The notes under the pieces were generated by a model. The model did no database searches. It saw only the letters and a list, made by a program, of their open reading frames with translations, and had not been told where the DNA came from. The position numbers and the translations under genes were made by a program. This document shows, one piece after another, positions 34,538 through 43,135 of a stretch of 64,000 nucleotides of DNA. Position 1 is the first letter of the stretch. The number at the start of each line of letters is the position of its first letter. This DNA is from an uncultured Burkholderiales bacterium. GTDB taxonomy: Bacteria > Pseudomonadota > Gammaproteobacteria > Burkholderiales > Burkholderiaceae_C. The stretch is taken from NCBI GenBank assembly GCA_903830725.1, contig CAIKVH010000086.1, positions 47,034 to 111,033 on the forward strand, given 5' to 3'.

Positions 34538-35188
34538 TCAGTGGGTAAACCTTGGATTAACAATTTGATTAAGGATTTGAAAATCGAGTATTTTGAAGTT
34601 CTTTTTCTCCCAAGCAATAGCACCTGTTTTGACCAGAGAACGTTTGGCTCTTGATATTGTCTCGCCCTTTACCCCCAGAAAGTTTGCAATATCTTTATTT
34701 GTCATTTTGAGTTGAATTTCCTGATTTGAATATCCAATATTTGCCATTCGAGAGATGATGCTAATAAAAAATGCTGCCATCCTGGCCTCTGCTCTTAAGT
34801 TGTTTAAGATCCCACGAGTTTCCTCCTTGCGCGACATGAACCGCGCTTTTAGGGTGTCTAGCATTTCCACAACCTCAGCTGAGCGAGAGGTGCAGTGACT
34901 TAATTTCTCATAGGATACAGCTTTCACAATAGTATCCTCTAGGGCTACCGCGTCAGTTGAGTAGTAGGAATCCATCATGGCATCTAAGCCAATAATATCT
35001 TTTTTAATGTGAAAGTCATCTACTCGGTGTTCCTGAGTGCCTTGAAATGAGTAAACGGTTTTAAGGGACCCAGAATGGATCAGCATGATACAAGTGGATG
35101 CATCAGCCTTTCGGTAAAGGTATGTCCCTTTTTTAACATGAAGAGTGTTGTCGGAGAGGCTATCTAATAGGTCAAAGTTGATGTGCAT
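34538..35188 (-). CDS. Crp/Fnr-family transcriptional regulator lacking the Fnr cysteine set
   Basis: A 216-residue regulator: an N-terminal cyclic-nucleotide-like beta domain (residues ~10-110), a dimer helix, and a C-terminal winged helix with TNKDIANFLGVKGETISRAKRSL, whose recognition helix E-T-I-S-R matches Fnr-type proteins binding TTGAT-like half sites. Only two cysteines are visible in the sensor domain, so it cannot hold the four-cysteine Fnr iron-sulfur cluster; the signal is unknown. It is transcribed alone, divergent from a 480-base gene-poor region. Confidence 0.88.
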   Translation of the reverse strand: MHINFDLLDSLSDNTLHVKKGTYLYRKADASTCIMLIHSGSLKTVYSFQGTQEHRVDDFHIKKDIIGLDAMMDSYYSTDAVALEDTIVKAVSYEKLSHCTSRSAEVVEMLDTLKARFMSRKEETRGILNNLRAEARMAAFFISIISRMANIGYSNQEIQLKMTNKDIANFLGVKGETISRAKRSLVKTGAIAWEKKNFKILDFQILNQIVNPRFTH

Positions 35189-35666
35189 ATTGAATTTTTT
35201 GGTAATAGAGTTTCGTTGTTAAGTTTTAAGTACATTATTTAATTGGATTAGACCTAAGCAAAACTTGTGGATTGCGAATACCGAGTGCAAAACAAAGTTG
35301 AGGTCTTAAAGAAAAGACTGTACAAGGAGCACAAAGAAAATATGGGATTTTTCTATACTTAAGCGCGTCGCTGATTTGCCATCAAAACCTTACATTGATG
35401 CAAAGAGGACTTAACAGTTGCTTTTCATCAGGGGGCATGTTTTTATAACTATTCCCCTATCACTTCGAGATTTCCAGAATTTATAAGAATTAAACCTAAT
35501 CCACCACAGAAGTATTATGAATTATTTTTCGATTCTGAAAAAACTGTTGTTTTCTATAAAACAGTATATTGATCTGTAGATAAGCAAGTTATCGACTAAA
35601 ACATATTCTAGAGAATATAAACTTAGATTGCTAACAGGTGAGGGACTATTTTCTTTATTGATAAAG
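35189..35666. other. AT-rich stretch between Crp/Fnr regulator and TauE/SafE gene
   Basis: About 480 bases. The only coding candidate is a 31-residue frame at 35267-35362. A TGAT/ATCA pair with five-base spacing near 35373 resembles half of an Fnr site but the spacing is wrong. The rest is A/T-rich and featureless. Confidence 0.4.
35267..35362 (+). CDS. Candidate 31-residue small ORF
   Basis: A GTG-started frame encoding a charged, helical-looking peptide (contains QNKVEVLKKRLYKEHKENMG) that ends FFYT. No strong ribosome-binding site precedes the GTG. Residue usage is protein-like, so it could be a small protein divergent from the Crp/Fnr gene or the tail of a decayed gene. Weakly supported. 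Confidence 0.2.
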   Translation: MDCEYRVQNKVEVLKKRLYKEHKENMGFFYT

Positions 35667-36488
35667 TTATGTTTTAGTAAGTGTTTGATAAAACATATAA
35701 ATTGATAATGCATATAGGAAAAATGCAAAAATTCTCGAGAATTGCTTGACCGGTAATGTGTGCGCTACTTTCACTCCAATAGGTGCTGTGAGAACACTGC
35801 ACATGGCTATCAAAACCATGCCTGGAATCCATATAAATCCAAGTGATCCCTCTGGGCGCCCTTGAAATGTTGAGCCCGATGCGATGTATCCGAGCGCGTT
35901 GGCGAGCGCAATCGGAAAGCCAAGCGCTGCACTTGTGGCAACGGCATTTCTGATGCTGATGTTGCACCAAACCATAAAGGGAACGCTAATGAAGCCTCCC
36001 CCAGCACCGACGAGACCCGACATAAAGCCAATCGAACTTCCTGCCAGCATCATCCCAGCTGTTTCCGGCATTTGTCTGGAGGGCTTGGGTTTTTTGTTGA
36101 TGAATAACTGAGTTGCAGAGAAGAAGACAAAAGCTTCAAAAAAATAACCAAGCGTCGATCCTTTTAAAACCGAGAAAACACCGAAACTTGAAATCAGGCT
36201 TCCTAGAACAATCCCTGGTACTAGACCTTTCACCAAATCCCACCGGACTGCTTGCATTTTGTGATGAGCACGGACACTTGAAATTGAGGTAAATACGATA
36301 GTAGACATTGCGGTTGCAATTGCCATTTTGAGCGTGATGTCCTCCGGGGTGCCTAACTGGCCAAGCATGTACATTAAAAACGGTACCATTAGCATGCCCC
36401 CTCCAATGCCCAGTAAACCTGCGATAAAGCCAATCCCAATGCCCAACAGACCCAACTCTAAAATGATCAATGGATCAGGTAAAAACAT
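35667..36488 (-). CDS. TauE/SafE family sulfite/anion exporter-like permease
   Basis: A 273-residue inner-membrane protein with about eight hydrophobic helices in two repeats. The paired motifs GIGFIAGLLGIGGGMLMVPF in the first half and GFMSGLVGAGGGFISVPF in the second are the signature of the TauE/SafE family, which exports sulfite, sulfoacetate or related organic anions. Substrate unknown. It is downstream of 6S RNA on the same strand. Confidence 0.9.
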   Translation of the reverse strand: MFLPDPLIILELGLLGIGIGFIAGLLGIGGGMLMVPFLMYMLGQLGTPEDITLKMAIATAMSTIVFTSISSVRAHHKMQAVRWDLVKGLVPGIVLGSLISSFGVFSVLKGSTLGYFFEAFVFFSATQLFINKKPKPSRQMPETAGMMLAGSSIGFMSGLVGAGGGFISVPFMVWCNISIRNAVATSAALGFPIALANALGYIASGSTFQGRPEGSLGFIWIPGMVLIAMCSVLTAPIGVKVAHTLPVKQFSRIFAFFLYALSIYMFYQTLTKT

Positions 36489-36514
36489 GTTGTTAGTGAA
36501 TTAAGTTTGAGCGA

Positions 36515-36710
36515 CCCAGATTGAAGGTGTCTGCAAAGAAAACCAAGTTAGCACCCTGAACCTAAGTTCAGGTGGGCGAGGTCAGATTGATGTTGGGTTC
36601 GTCTAACGCGAGACGATCGCGCCCATCAAACGATTTTCCAAGCCCTTGCTCAAAGAGCATTGGTTCAAGGAATATAAAACTTGGTAGTCCCGCAGACGCT
36701 TCCATTGTAG
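36515..36710 (-). ncRNA. ssrS: 6S RNA (RNA polymerase regulator)
   Basis: Called from position and structure. It lies just downstream of zapA on the same strand, the conserved proteobacterial place for ssrS. The ends form a long closing stem: minus-strand 5' side AATGGAAGCGTCTGC (36706-36692) pairs with 3' side GCAGACACCTTCAAT (36534-36520). The 3' part contains CACCTGAACTTAGGTTCAGGGTG, resembling the CCTTGAACC...GGTTCAAGG hairpin of other 6S RNAs. Length of about 190 fits. 6S RNA mimics an open promoter and sequesters sigma-70 polymerase in stationary phase. End points are approximate. Confidence 0.72.
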
Positions 36711-36791
36711 GTGTAATGGGAGAGTTAAGCTAGAAAAAGGCTTAACTTTAATACTTGTAAACGGAACTAGTCGTTAATTTTAAGTATTGCT

Positions 36792-37088
36792 TTAAAGCAG
36801 TTGACCGTCATCCCTTAGGGTGTTGTCTAGTCGTTGCAAGAGGCTATCGAGCTGATCACTTTGGACTTCTTTTGATCCTGAGAAAATGGGCTTGTCGGTT
36901 AGATCAAAGGCTAAATTGAGCGCCGCAAGGACAGCAATACGGTCGCGCGCCTTGGTTTTACCTGCATCCCTAATCTTGCACATGGCCTCGTCCACTTTTT
37001 GAACAGCCATTTGTAAGCGGTCTTCACCGCCTTCAGGGCAACCCAGTAGGTAACCTTGTCCCATGATTTGGACTTCAATTTGCTTCAT
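36792..37088 (-). CDS. zapA: Cell division protein ZapA
   Basis: A 98-residue ZapA, which crosslinks FtsZ protofilaments at the division ring. The N-terminal dimer domain begins KQIEVQIMGQGYLLGCPEGGEDRLQMAV, followed by the conserved KARDRIAVLAALNLAFDL helix and a C-terminal coiled coil. Its ATG overlaps the upstream coiled-coil gene by four bases, and 6S RNA follows, which is the classical arrangement. Confidence 0.92.
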   Translation of the reverse strand: MKQIEVQIMGQGYLLGCPEGGEDRLQMAVQKVDEAMCKIRDAGKTKARDRIAVLAALNLAFDLTDKPIFSGSKEVQSDQLDSLLQRLDNTLRDDGQLL

Positions 37089-37306
37089 TTTGACTCTTTA
37101 GATAAGACCTCAGCTGGAAGTCTGTCAAGTAAAGACTCGACCCGCGTTTTGGCAGTCTGCAGGCGAGTTTTCATTGAATCTCGTTCTTGAATTAACTGAG
37201 CAACTTGCTCTTCCAAGAGGACATTCGTGCGCTTTAGCTCCTCATGCCTTACAAGGAGACGATCAACACGTTCAAAGATATTTTCCAATAATGGAGTTTG
37301 TGCCAT
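37085..37306 (-). CDS. Small coiled-coil protein, ZapB-like
   Basis: A 73-residue protein that is one continuous predicted coiled coil (leucines and charged residues in heptads from residue 7 to 62). It belongs to the TIGR02449/ZapB-like proteins encoded just before zapA in many beta- and gammaproteobacteria. Likely assists ZapA at the septum. Overlaps zapA by ATGA, so co-translated. Confidence 0.8.
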   Translation of the reverse strand: MAQTPLLENIFERVDRLLVRHEELKRTNVLLEEQVAQLIQERDSMKTRLQTAKTRVESLLDRLPAEVLSKESK

Positions 37307-37412
37307 GGAGGGTATTTTAAGCCTAATGAGGGCCTGCTTTGGAGGGTTGACCGGATTTTAGAGCCCCCCAGTGTAGCAAACTCATTTACCGTACCCCCTT
37401 TTGAGCATCACT

Positions 37413-37448
37413 TTGGGCTAATCCTTGGGCCAATCTTTGGGCTAATTG
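37413..37448. repeat. Three imperfect tandem copies of a 12-base unit
   Basis: TTGGGCTAATCC, TTGGGCCAATCT and TTGGGCTAATTG in succession, between the ZapB-like gene and the end of nth. No function visible. Confidence 0.75.
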
Positions 37449-37495
37449 GGCTCTACCTTGCTCGGGGCTAGTCTTAATTATCTGGTCAATAGCTT

Positions 37496-38140
37496 CTAAG
37501 TCAGTGGAGTCTTTGTTTTCTTTTTAAAACTGCAATAAGGACTGACCTGGCACTTGTAACAATCTGGGGTTCTTGCCTTGCATACATATCTACCCAATAA
37601 GATCAGCCAGTGATGGGCATGTAAAAGATATTTCTCGGGTATGCGCTTAATGAGTTTCATCTCAACTACGAGCGGCGTCGCGCCACTGGCCAAACCCGTT
37701 CGGTTGCCAACCCTAAATATATGTGTATCCACGGCCATGGTAGGTTGTCCGAATGCTACGTTTAAGACCACATTAGCTGTTTTGCGTCCAACACCGGGCA
37801 AAGCCTCCAACTGATCTCTTTGGCTAGGCACGACACCGTTGTATTCGCGTTTCAATATTTCGCAGGTTTGGATAAGATGCTTTGCTTTACTTCGGTATAA
37901 CCCAATTGTTTTAATATGCTCCTCTAGGCCTTTGAGTCCTAGATTTAAAATGCCCTCTGGCGTGTTGGCCACTTTAAACAAGACGCGAGTTGCTTTGTTG
38001 ACCCCTACATCCGTCGCCTGGGCGCTAAGGAGCACTGCACAAAGCAACTCGAACACGCTCGTATACTCTAGTTCTGTTTTTGGATTGGGGTTGGCTTTTT
38101 GTAGGGTTTTAAAAAAAAGCTCGATGTTTTCTTTTTTCAT
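37496..38140 (-). CDS. nth: Endonuclease III (DNA glycosylase/AP lyase)
   Basis: A 214-residue base-excision repair enzyme removing oxidised pyrimidines. The helix-hairpin-helix motif and catalytic lysine lie in LPGVGRKTANVVLNVAF, and the catalytic aspartate in TMAVDTHIFRVGNR. The 4Fe-4S cluster ligands are C-x6-C-x2-C-x5-C in VCKARTPDCYKCQVSPYC. Length matches E. coli Nth. Divergent from the aminotransferase gene with a 37-base gap. Confidence 0.95.
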   Translation of the reverse strand: MKKENIELFFKTLQKANPNPKTELEYTSVFELLCAVLLSAQATDVGVNKATRVLFKVANTPEGILNLGLKGLEEHIKTIGLYRSKAKHLIQTCEILKREYNGVVPSQRDQLEALPGVGRKTANVVLNVAFGQPTMAVDTHIFRVGNRTGLASGATPLVVEMKLIKRIPEKYLLHAHHWLILLGRYVCKARTPDCYKCQVSPYCSFKKKTKTPLT

Positions 38141-38177
38141 AACGCGTTAGATTTTTCAGGGTAACGGTGATTTTGAC

Positions 38178-39395
38178 ATGCAATTCTCTAAAAGACTGGA
38201 CAACGTAGAAACCTCTGCTATTCGTGAACTCTTCAAGCTTCTTGGTAAGCCGGGAATCATTAGTTTTGCTGGGGGCTTCCCGGACAGTGCTATGTTTGAC
38301 ATAGAAGGTATAAAGGAGGCGAGCCGTAGGGCGCTGAGCGAAGAGCCGGGTCCTAGTTTGCAATACGGCGCAACGGAGGGGTATAACCCCCTGCGTGAGC
38401 AGTTGGTGGAGTTCATGGCAACCAAGGGTATAACTGGCCTAGATTTTAATCAATTGATTGTCACAACGGGTAGCCAACAAGCCCTCGATTTAGTGGGCAA
38501 GACGTTGCTAGAGCCTGGAGACACCGCCCTCGTAGAGGCACCCACTTTTTTAGCCACTATTCAGTGCTTTCGCCTCTATGGACCCAAAGTACTAGGGGTT
38601 CCTATTGACGCAGACGGCGTCTTGGTTGATGTGCTTGAGGAGATGATACTCAAACATAAACCCAAGATTGTTTATTTGGTCCCCTCTTTTGGAAACCCAA
38701 GTGGAGCTCTCACCTCCGTACAGCGGAGGATGAGAATTCTTGAGCTCGCGGTGAAATACAAAACGGTTATTGTTGAGGATGATCCCTACTCGGACCTTTA
38801 CTTTACGCCTGATCCGCCGCCTCTGAGCTTATTGGCCCTGAGTGATCAGGTTCCTGGCTCCAGGGATTGGATCATTTACTGCGGCTCAATGAGTAAGGTT
38901 CTAAGTCCTGGACTGAGAGTTGGGTGGTTGGTGGGTAAACCAGACTTTTTATCTCGTGCAACGATGTGTAAGCAGTTTGGGGACGCGCATACCTCTACGT
39001 TTGCACAAGCTACAGCGGCGTTTTACTTAAAGTCCGGTCGCATGGCCTCCACTCTAGAAAATGTGCGCTCTGTATATGCACAAAGAGCCCGCGTGATGGG
39101 TGAATCTATGAGCCAAGAATTGGGACAAGCACTCTCCTTTGATACGCCTCTAGGAGGCCTGTTCTTTTGGGCCAAACTCACTGGTTTGAAAAAGGATGGT
39201 TCCCAATTTCAAAATCCTACGCTAGATGGCAATCTATTTGCAAAAAAAGCAATTGAGCACAATGTTGCCTTTGTCCCAGGCTCACCTTTTTACGCGGATA
39301 ACCCAGATCAGAGTACGCTTAGACTGAGTTTTGCAACCGCTGATGAAGCAAAAATTAAGAACGGGATGAAAAGACTAGCTTTAGCGTTAGAGTGA
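38178..39395 (+). CDS. PLP-dependent aminotransferase (class I/II, 2-aminoadipate-aminotransferase-like)
   Basis: A 405-residue fold-type I aminotransferase. The PLP lysine is in GSMSKVLSPGLRVGW, the cofactor-contacting aspartate region in VIVEDDPYSDLYF, and the substrate arginine in STLRLSFATAD near the C-terminus. It resembles the LysN/ARO8-type and MocR-core enzymes rather than AspC. Such enzymes have broad amino-acid specificity (aminoadipate, aromatic or branched chain). No operon partner; convergent with gcvH. Confidence 0.88.
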   Translation: MQFSKRLDNVETSAIRELFKLLGKPGIISFAGGFPDSAMFDIEGIKEASRRALSEEPGPSLQYGATEGYNPLREQLVEFMATKGITGLDFNQLIVTTGSQQALDLVGKTLLEPGDTALVEAPTFLATIQCFRLYGPKVLGVPIDADGVLVDVLEEMILKHKPKIVYLVPSFGNPSGALTSVQRRMRILELAVKYKTVIVEDDPYSDLYFTPDPPPLSLLALSDQVPGSRDWIIYCGSMSKVLSPGLRVGWLVGKPDFLSRATMCKQFGDAHTSTFAQATAAFYLKSGRMASTLENVRSVYAQRARVMGESMSQELGQALSFDTPLGGLFFWAKLTGLKKDGSQFQNPTLDGNLFAKKAIEHNVAFVPGSPFYADNPDQSTLRLSFATADEAKIKNGMKRLALALE

Positions 39396-39400
39396 CAAAA

Positions 39401-39769
39401 CTAGTTTTGACAGAAAGTTTTGTAGGCGCTTAAGTCCATTAGAGAATCCAATTCAGTAGGCTCCAAAAGCTTCACCTCCACTAACCAGCCCGAATCTAAG
39501 GGATGTGAGTTTGCTAGGGAGGGATCGTCCTTTAGTTGGGGGTTGATCGCTAAAACCTCAGCTGAGGCAGGGCTGTAAACGTCTGCTGCAGCTTTAACTG
39601 ATTCAATAACCGCTACAGCCTCACCTTTGGTGAAATGTTTGCCTATTTCAGGAAACTCCACAAATACGATGTCACCAAGCGCATCTTGTGCATGCTCAGT
39701 GATTCCAATGCGAGTGATGCCTTCTTGGGTCTCTATCCAAACGTGATCACTAGAAAACTTCTTACTCAT
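39401..39769 (-). CDS. gcvH: Glycine cleavage system H protein
   Basis: A 122-residue lipoyl carrier. The lipoylated lysine is in IESVKAAADVYSP, and the N-terminal SSDHVWIETQEGITRIGITEHAQDALGDIVFVE segment is typical. H protein shuttles the aminomethyl group between P, T and L proteins and is also a source of lipoyl groups. gcvT and gcvP are not in the window, unlike the usual gcvTHP operon; they may be elsewhere or H may serve lipoate transfer. It sits downstream of ETF-QO. Confidence 0.93.
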   Translation of the reverse strand: MSKKFSSDHVWIETQEGITRIGITEHAQDALGDIVFVEFPEIGKHFTKGEAVAVIESVKAAADVYSPASAEVLAINPQLKDDPSLANSHPLDSGWLVEVKLLEPTELDSLMDLSAYKTFCQN

Positions 39770-39827
39770 AAAATATATCTCACCGTTTCAATTTATTTGC
39801 TGCGCCTGCTCTGACTAGATTAACTGT

Positions 39828-41501
39828 TTACATGTTGGCATAGGTGGGGCCACCGCCCCCCTCTGGCGCAACCCAAACTATGTTTTGAGTTGGATCTTTG
39901 ATATCACAAGTCTTACAGTGCACGCAATTTTGTGCATTGATCTGAAGTCTTGTGGGCTGATCGGGCGCTGTGATGAACTCATAAACCCCAGCTGGACAAT
40001 AGCGAGATTCTGGCCCACCATAAATCGCTAAATTAGTTTGCACTGGGACAGAATCATTTTTGAGCGTCAGGTGTGCTGGTTGATTTTCCTCGTGGTTGGT
40101 GTTACTAATGAAAACACTAGACAGACGGTCAAAGGTTAGCTTTCCATCGGGTTTAGGATATTCAATGACTGGACACTGTGCAATGGGTTTTAAGGCTTCG
40201 TTGTCGGGTTTGGTATTGTGAAGTGTCCAGGGAAAATGGCCACGCAAAATAAATTGTTCGATACCGGTCATTACAGTGCCGATCAAGCGACCTCGTTTGA
40301 ACCACTGTTTAAAGTTTCTAGATTTATTTAACTCTTTGTGGAGCCAAGACGCTTCAAACGCTTTGGGGTAAGCTAGCAATTCATCATACTCGCGTCCCTG
40401 TCCTATGGCTTCATAGGCGGCCTCAGCCGCTAGCATTCCAGTTTTAATTGCTGCGTGACTGCCCTTAATCCGTGATGCATTCAAATAGCCTGCCTCACAA
40501 CCAATGAGAGCGCCTCCCGGGAAGACAGTCTTTGGCAGAGCGCTCAGGCCCCCGGCTGTGATTGCTCTTGCGCCGTAACTGATTCGTTTGCCACCCTCGA
40601 AATACCCTTTGATCTTGGGATGAGTTTTGAATCTTTGAAATTCCTCAAATGGACTTAACCAGGCATTTGAATAATCAAGTCCGACTACGAAACCAACTGC
40701 GACTTGGTTGTTTTCCATGTGATAGAGGAATGAGCCACCGTAAGTGTCGCTCTCAAGTGGCCAGCCCGCACTATGCACTGCTAATCCGGGTTTATGGTGA
40801 AGGGGGTCAATCTCCCATAACTCCTTTATACCGATACCGTAACTTTGTGCAGCACGTCCAGCGTCTAATTTGAATTTTGAAATCAGGGTCTTCCCAAGTT
40901 GCCCTCTGGCTCCCTCGGCAAAGAGGGTGTATTTGCCGTGCAACTCCATGCCGAGTTGGAAGTTGGTGGTGGGTTCACCGTCTTTGCCAAGCCCCATGTT
41001 ACCTGTTGCAACGCCTTTGACACTCCCGTCTTCGTTGAATAAGACTTCTGAGGCTGCGAAGCCAGGGAAAATTTCTACCCCAAGTGACTCTGCTTGTTGC
41101 GCCAACCAGCGGGTAAGGTTTCCCAAGCTGATAATGTAGTTGCCGTGATTGTTAAAGCAAGGGGGGAGCATCCATTCAGGAGTTTTTACACCAGAGGTTT
41201 CCGACAAAAAGAGGAATTGATCCTCTGTCACAGGTTGATTAAGGGGCGCACCTAGTTCTTTCCAATTGGGCAATAATTCTGTCAAGGCAAGCGGATCCAT
41301 GATTGCGCCAGACAAAATGTGTGCACCAGGCTCAGACCCTTTTTCTAAAACGATAACGGATAAATCCTTTGAGGAGTCAGTGGCTAGTTGTTTTAACCGG
41401 ATCGCTGCGGCGAGTCCCGCAGGTCCAGCCCCAACAATAACAACATCGTAGGCCATGGACTCGCGAGGACCGAATTGTTCAAGAATCTCGGATTGAATCA
41501 T
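39828..41501 (-). CDS. Electron transfer flavoprotein-ubiquinone oxidoreductase
   Basis: 557 residues from an ATG with GGAG eight bases upstream; the frame runs further to 41582 but those 27 residues are not family-like. The enzyme passes electrons from ETF (reduced by acyl-CoA and choline-type dehydrogenases) to ubiquinone at the inner membrane. FAD loop VVIVGAGPAGLAAAIRLKQL is at residues ~18-37. The C-terminal 4Fe-4S cysteines are SRYCPAGVYEF and QNCVHCKTCD. etfAB are not in the window. Likely serves fatty-acid oxidation, consistent with thiolase, SDR and CoA-transferase genes nearby. Confidence 0.94.
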   Translation of the reverse strand: MIQSEILEQFGPRESMAYDVVIVGAGPAGLAAAIRLKQLATDSSKDLSVIVLEKGSEPGAHILSGAIMDPLALTELLPNWKELGAPLNQPVTEDQFLFLSETSGVKTPEWMLPPCFNNHGNYIISLGNLTRWLAQQAESLGVEIFPGFAASEVLFNEDGSVKGVATGNMGLGKDGEPTTNFQLGMELHGKYTLFAEGARGQLGKTLISKFKLDAGRAAQSYGIGIKELWEIDPLHHKPGLAVHSAGWPLESDTYGGSFLYHMENNQVAVGFVVGLDYSNAWLSPFEEFQRFKTHPKIKGYFEGGKRISYGARAITAGGLSALPKTVFPGGALIGCEAGYLNASRIKGSHAAIKTGMLAAEAAYEAIGQGREYDELLAYPKAFEASWLHKELNKSRNFKQWFKRGRLIGTVMTGIEQFILRGHFPWTLHNTKPDNEALKPIAQCPVIEYPKPDGKLTFDRLSSVFISNTNHEENQPAHLTLKNDSVPVQTNLAIYGGPESRYCPAGVYEFITAPDQPTRLQINAQNCVHCKTCDIKDPTQNIVWVAPEGGGGPTYANM

Positions 41502-41726
41502 CGTATAAGCTCCACTATCAGATCGTTTGACTTTTAAACCCTCCATTCTAGGTTGTCTAAGCGACCTGATCCTGTAATTCATATTGAGCTTTAATTGCCT
41601 GAGAAGGCAGGGGGCTAAAAAATGCTAAAGTGCTGATATTGAAGGGTTATTCCTTGAAATCTGGTTAATATTGCGGGTAACGGTTGGTAAATCACCATTT
41701 TTAGATTCATTTGGAGTGTTCAGCGT

Positions 41727-42509
41727 ATGGCTTATTCTTTAGACTTGTCGGGCAGAGTTGCTTTTATTACTGGGGCTTCAAGTGGCTTGGGGGAGCAATT
41801 TGCGAGGACTTTGTCCAATGCGGGGGCAGCTGTCGTTTTGGCGGGTAGACGTATTGAGCGTTTAAAAGATTTGAGAGCTCAAATCGAAGCTGAAGGAGGG
41901 GATGCCCACGTGACCACGCTTGATGTGACCGACCTATCAAGCATAAAGGCCGCGATTGCTCACGCTGAGACAGAGGTGGGGCCAATCGATATTTTGATCA
42001 ATAACTCAGGTGTCAGCACCACCCAAAGGCTTCAAGAGGTGGGGGAGGAGAATTTTGACGAGATCTTTAATACAAATGTAAAGGGGGCATTTTTTGTCGC
42101 CCAAGAAGTTGGTAAGCGCATGCTCGCGCGGGCTAAGGGGGTTTCGCCCCAGGTCCACGCGGGGGGGAGAATTATTAACATTGCATCAACTGCTGGCATT
42201 AAGGTATTGCCTCAAATTGGTGTTTATTGCATGAGCAAGGCCGCTGTCATACAGATGACCAAGGCGATGGCTTTGGAGTGGGGCAAATACGGAATCAATG
42301 TCAATGCGATTTGCCCGGGTTATATTGATACGGAGATTAACCACCATCACTGGGGCACCGAGCAGGGGCAAAAGTTAATTCAGATGCTACCAAGAAAGAG
42401 AATTGGTGAGCCTAAGGATTTGGACGCATTGCTGGTGATGCTTGCAAGTACTGAGGGCCATTTTATAAATGGAGCGATCATTGCTGCTGATGATGGTTTT
42501 GCTATCTAA
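41727..42509 (+). CDS. Short-chain dehydrogenase/reductase
   Basis: A 260-residue classical SDR. The cofactor loop TGASSGLG is near residues 15-22, NNSG at ~91-94, and the catalytic serine, tyrosine and lysine are in NIASTAGI and YCMSKAA. The start has GGAG upstream. It is followed 50 bases later by a thioesterase gene, and the pair probably forms an operon ended by the terminator at 43054. A role in acyl-CoA or hydroxyacyl metabolism is likely but the substrate is unknown. Confidence 0.9.
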   Translation: MAYSLDLSGRVAFITGASSGLGEQFARTLSNAGAAVVLAGRRIERLKDLRAQIEAEGGDAHVTTLDVTDLSSIKAAIAHAETEVGPIDILINNSGVSTTQRLQEVGEENFDEIFNTNVKGAFFVAQEVGKRMLARAKGVSPQVHAGGRIINIASTAGIKVLPQIGVYCMSKAAVIQMTKAMALEWGKYGINVNAICPGYIDTEINHHHWGTEQGQKLIQMLPRKRIGEPKDLDALLVMLASTEGHFINGAIIAADDGFAI

Positions 42510-42559
42510 TGTTGATTTTCTTACGATTATTAAAAGATATATTTTAAAGGTCCAATGCG

Positions 42560-42982
42560 ATGCGGATTGAAATCCCGAAACACAAAAAGCTTGTGTTTCA
42601 AATGAATATACCCATTCGCTGGGGCGACATGGACATGATGGGTCACGTAAATAACACGGTTTATTTTAAGTATATCGAAACGATTCGTACGGAATGGCTC
42701 TGCTCGATTGGTTACCCTCCTAACCCCGCGGGAGACGGGCCAGTGCTGGTGAACGCGTTTTGTAATTTCTACAAACAACTTGAATATCCAGGAGATTTAT
42801 TAGCCAAGTTTTATACCAGTGATCCCGCCAGAACAACCTTTGAGACTTGGTGCACTCTGGAGCCCACCCATAATTTGGGAGAAATCTTCGCCGAAGGCGG
42901 TGGGACAACGATGTGGGTTGATTTCACGCTTAAAAAAGCAACGGAGTTGCCTTCTTTTATTCGAGGCATGGTTAACCCCTAA
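42560..42982 (+). CDS. Acyl-CoA thioesterase, 4HBT hotdog family
   Basis: A 140-residue single hotdog-fold protein. The active-site segment RWGDMDMMGHVNNTVYFKYIET matches the 4-hydroxybenzoyl-CoA/YbgC/FadM type thioesterases, with the catalytic aspartate in GDMD. It hydrolyses acyl-CoA; chain length unknown. In operon with the SDR gene. Confidence 0.88.
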   Translation: MRIEIPKHKKLVFQMNIPIRWGDMDMMGHVNNTVYFKYIETIRTEWLCSIGYPPNPAGDGPVLVNAFCNFYKQLEYPGDLLAKFYTSDPARTTFETWCTLEPTHNLGEIFAEGGGTTMWVDFTLKKATELPSFIRGMVNP

Positions 42983-43053
42983 AAATAAAGCCAAATTCTT
43001 GGGGCCCAAGGTTATTGGGTAGAATGAGCGCAGTTAAATAGTTTTAGTAATTT

Positions 43054-43082
43054 CAGGCGAATAATTAACGCCTGTTTTTTTT
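43054..43082 (+). terminator. Rho-independent terminator
   Basis: Arms CAGGCG and CGCCTG around AATAATTAA, followed by a run of eight Ts. Ends the SDR-thioesterase transcript. Confidence 0.85.
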
Positions 43083-43135
43083 GTCTAATGCATTCACATT
43101 AAATAAGAATTTGCTCTACCTTAGGAGTTTAAAAG

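Noticed and set aside
35365..35390. Fnr-like box near the Crp/Fnr gene
   Set aside because: TGAT and ATCA are present but separated by five instead of four bases, and outer positions do not match.
39770..39827. Glycine riboswitch before gcvH
   Set aside because: The gap to ETF-QO is under 60 bases and lacks the conserved riboswitch core.
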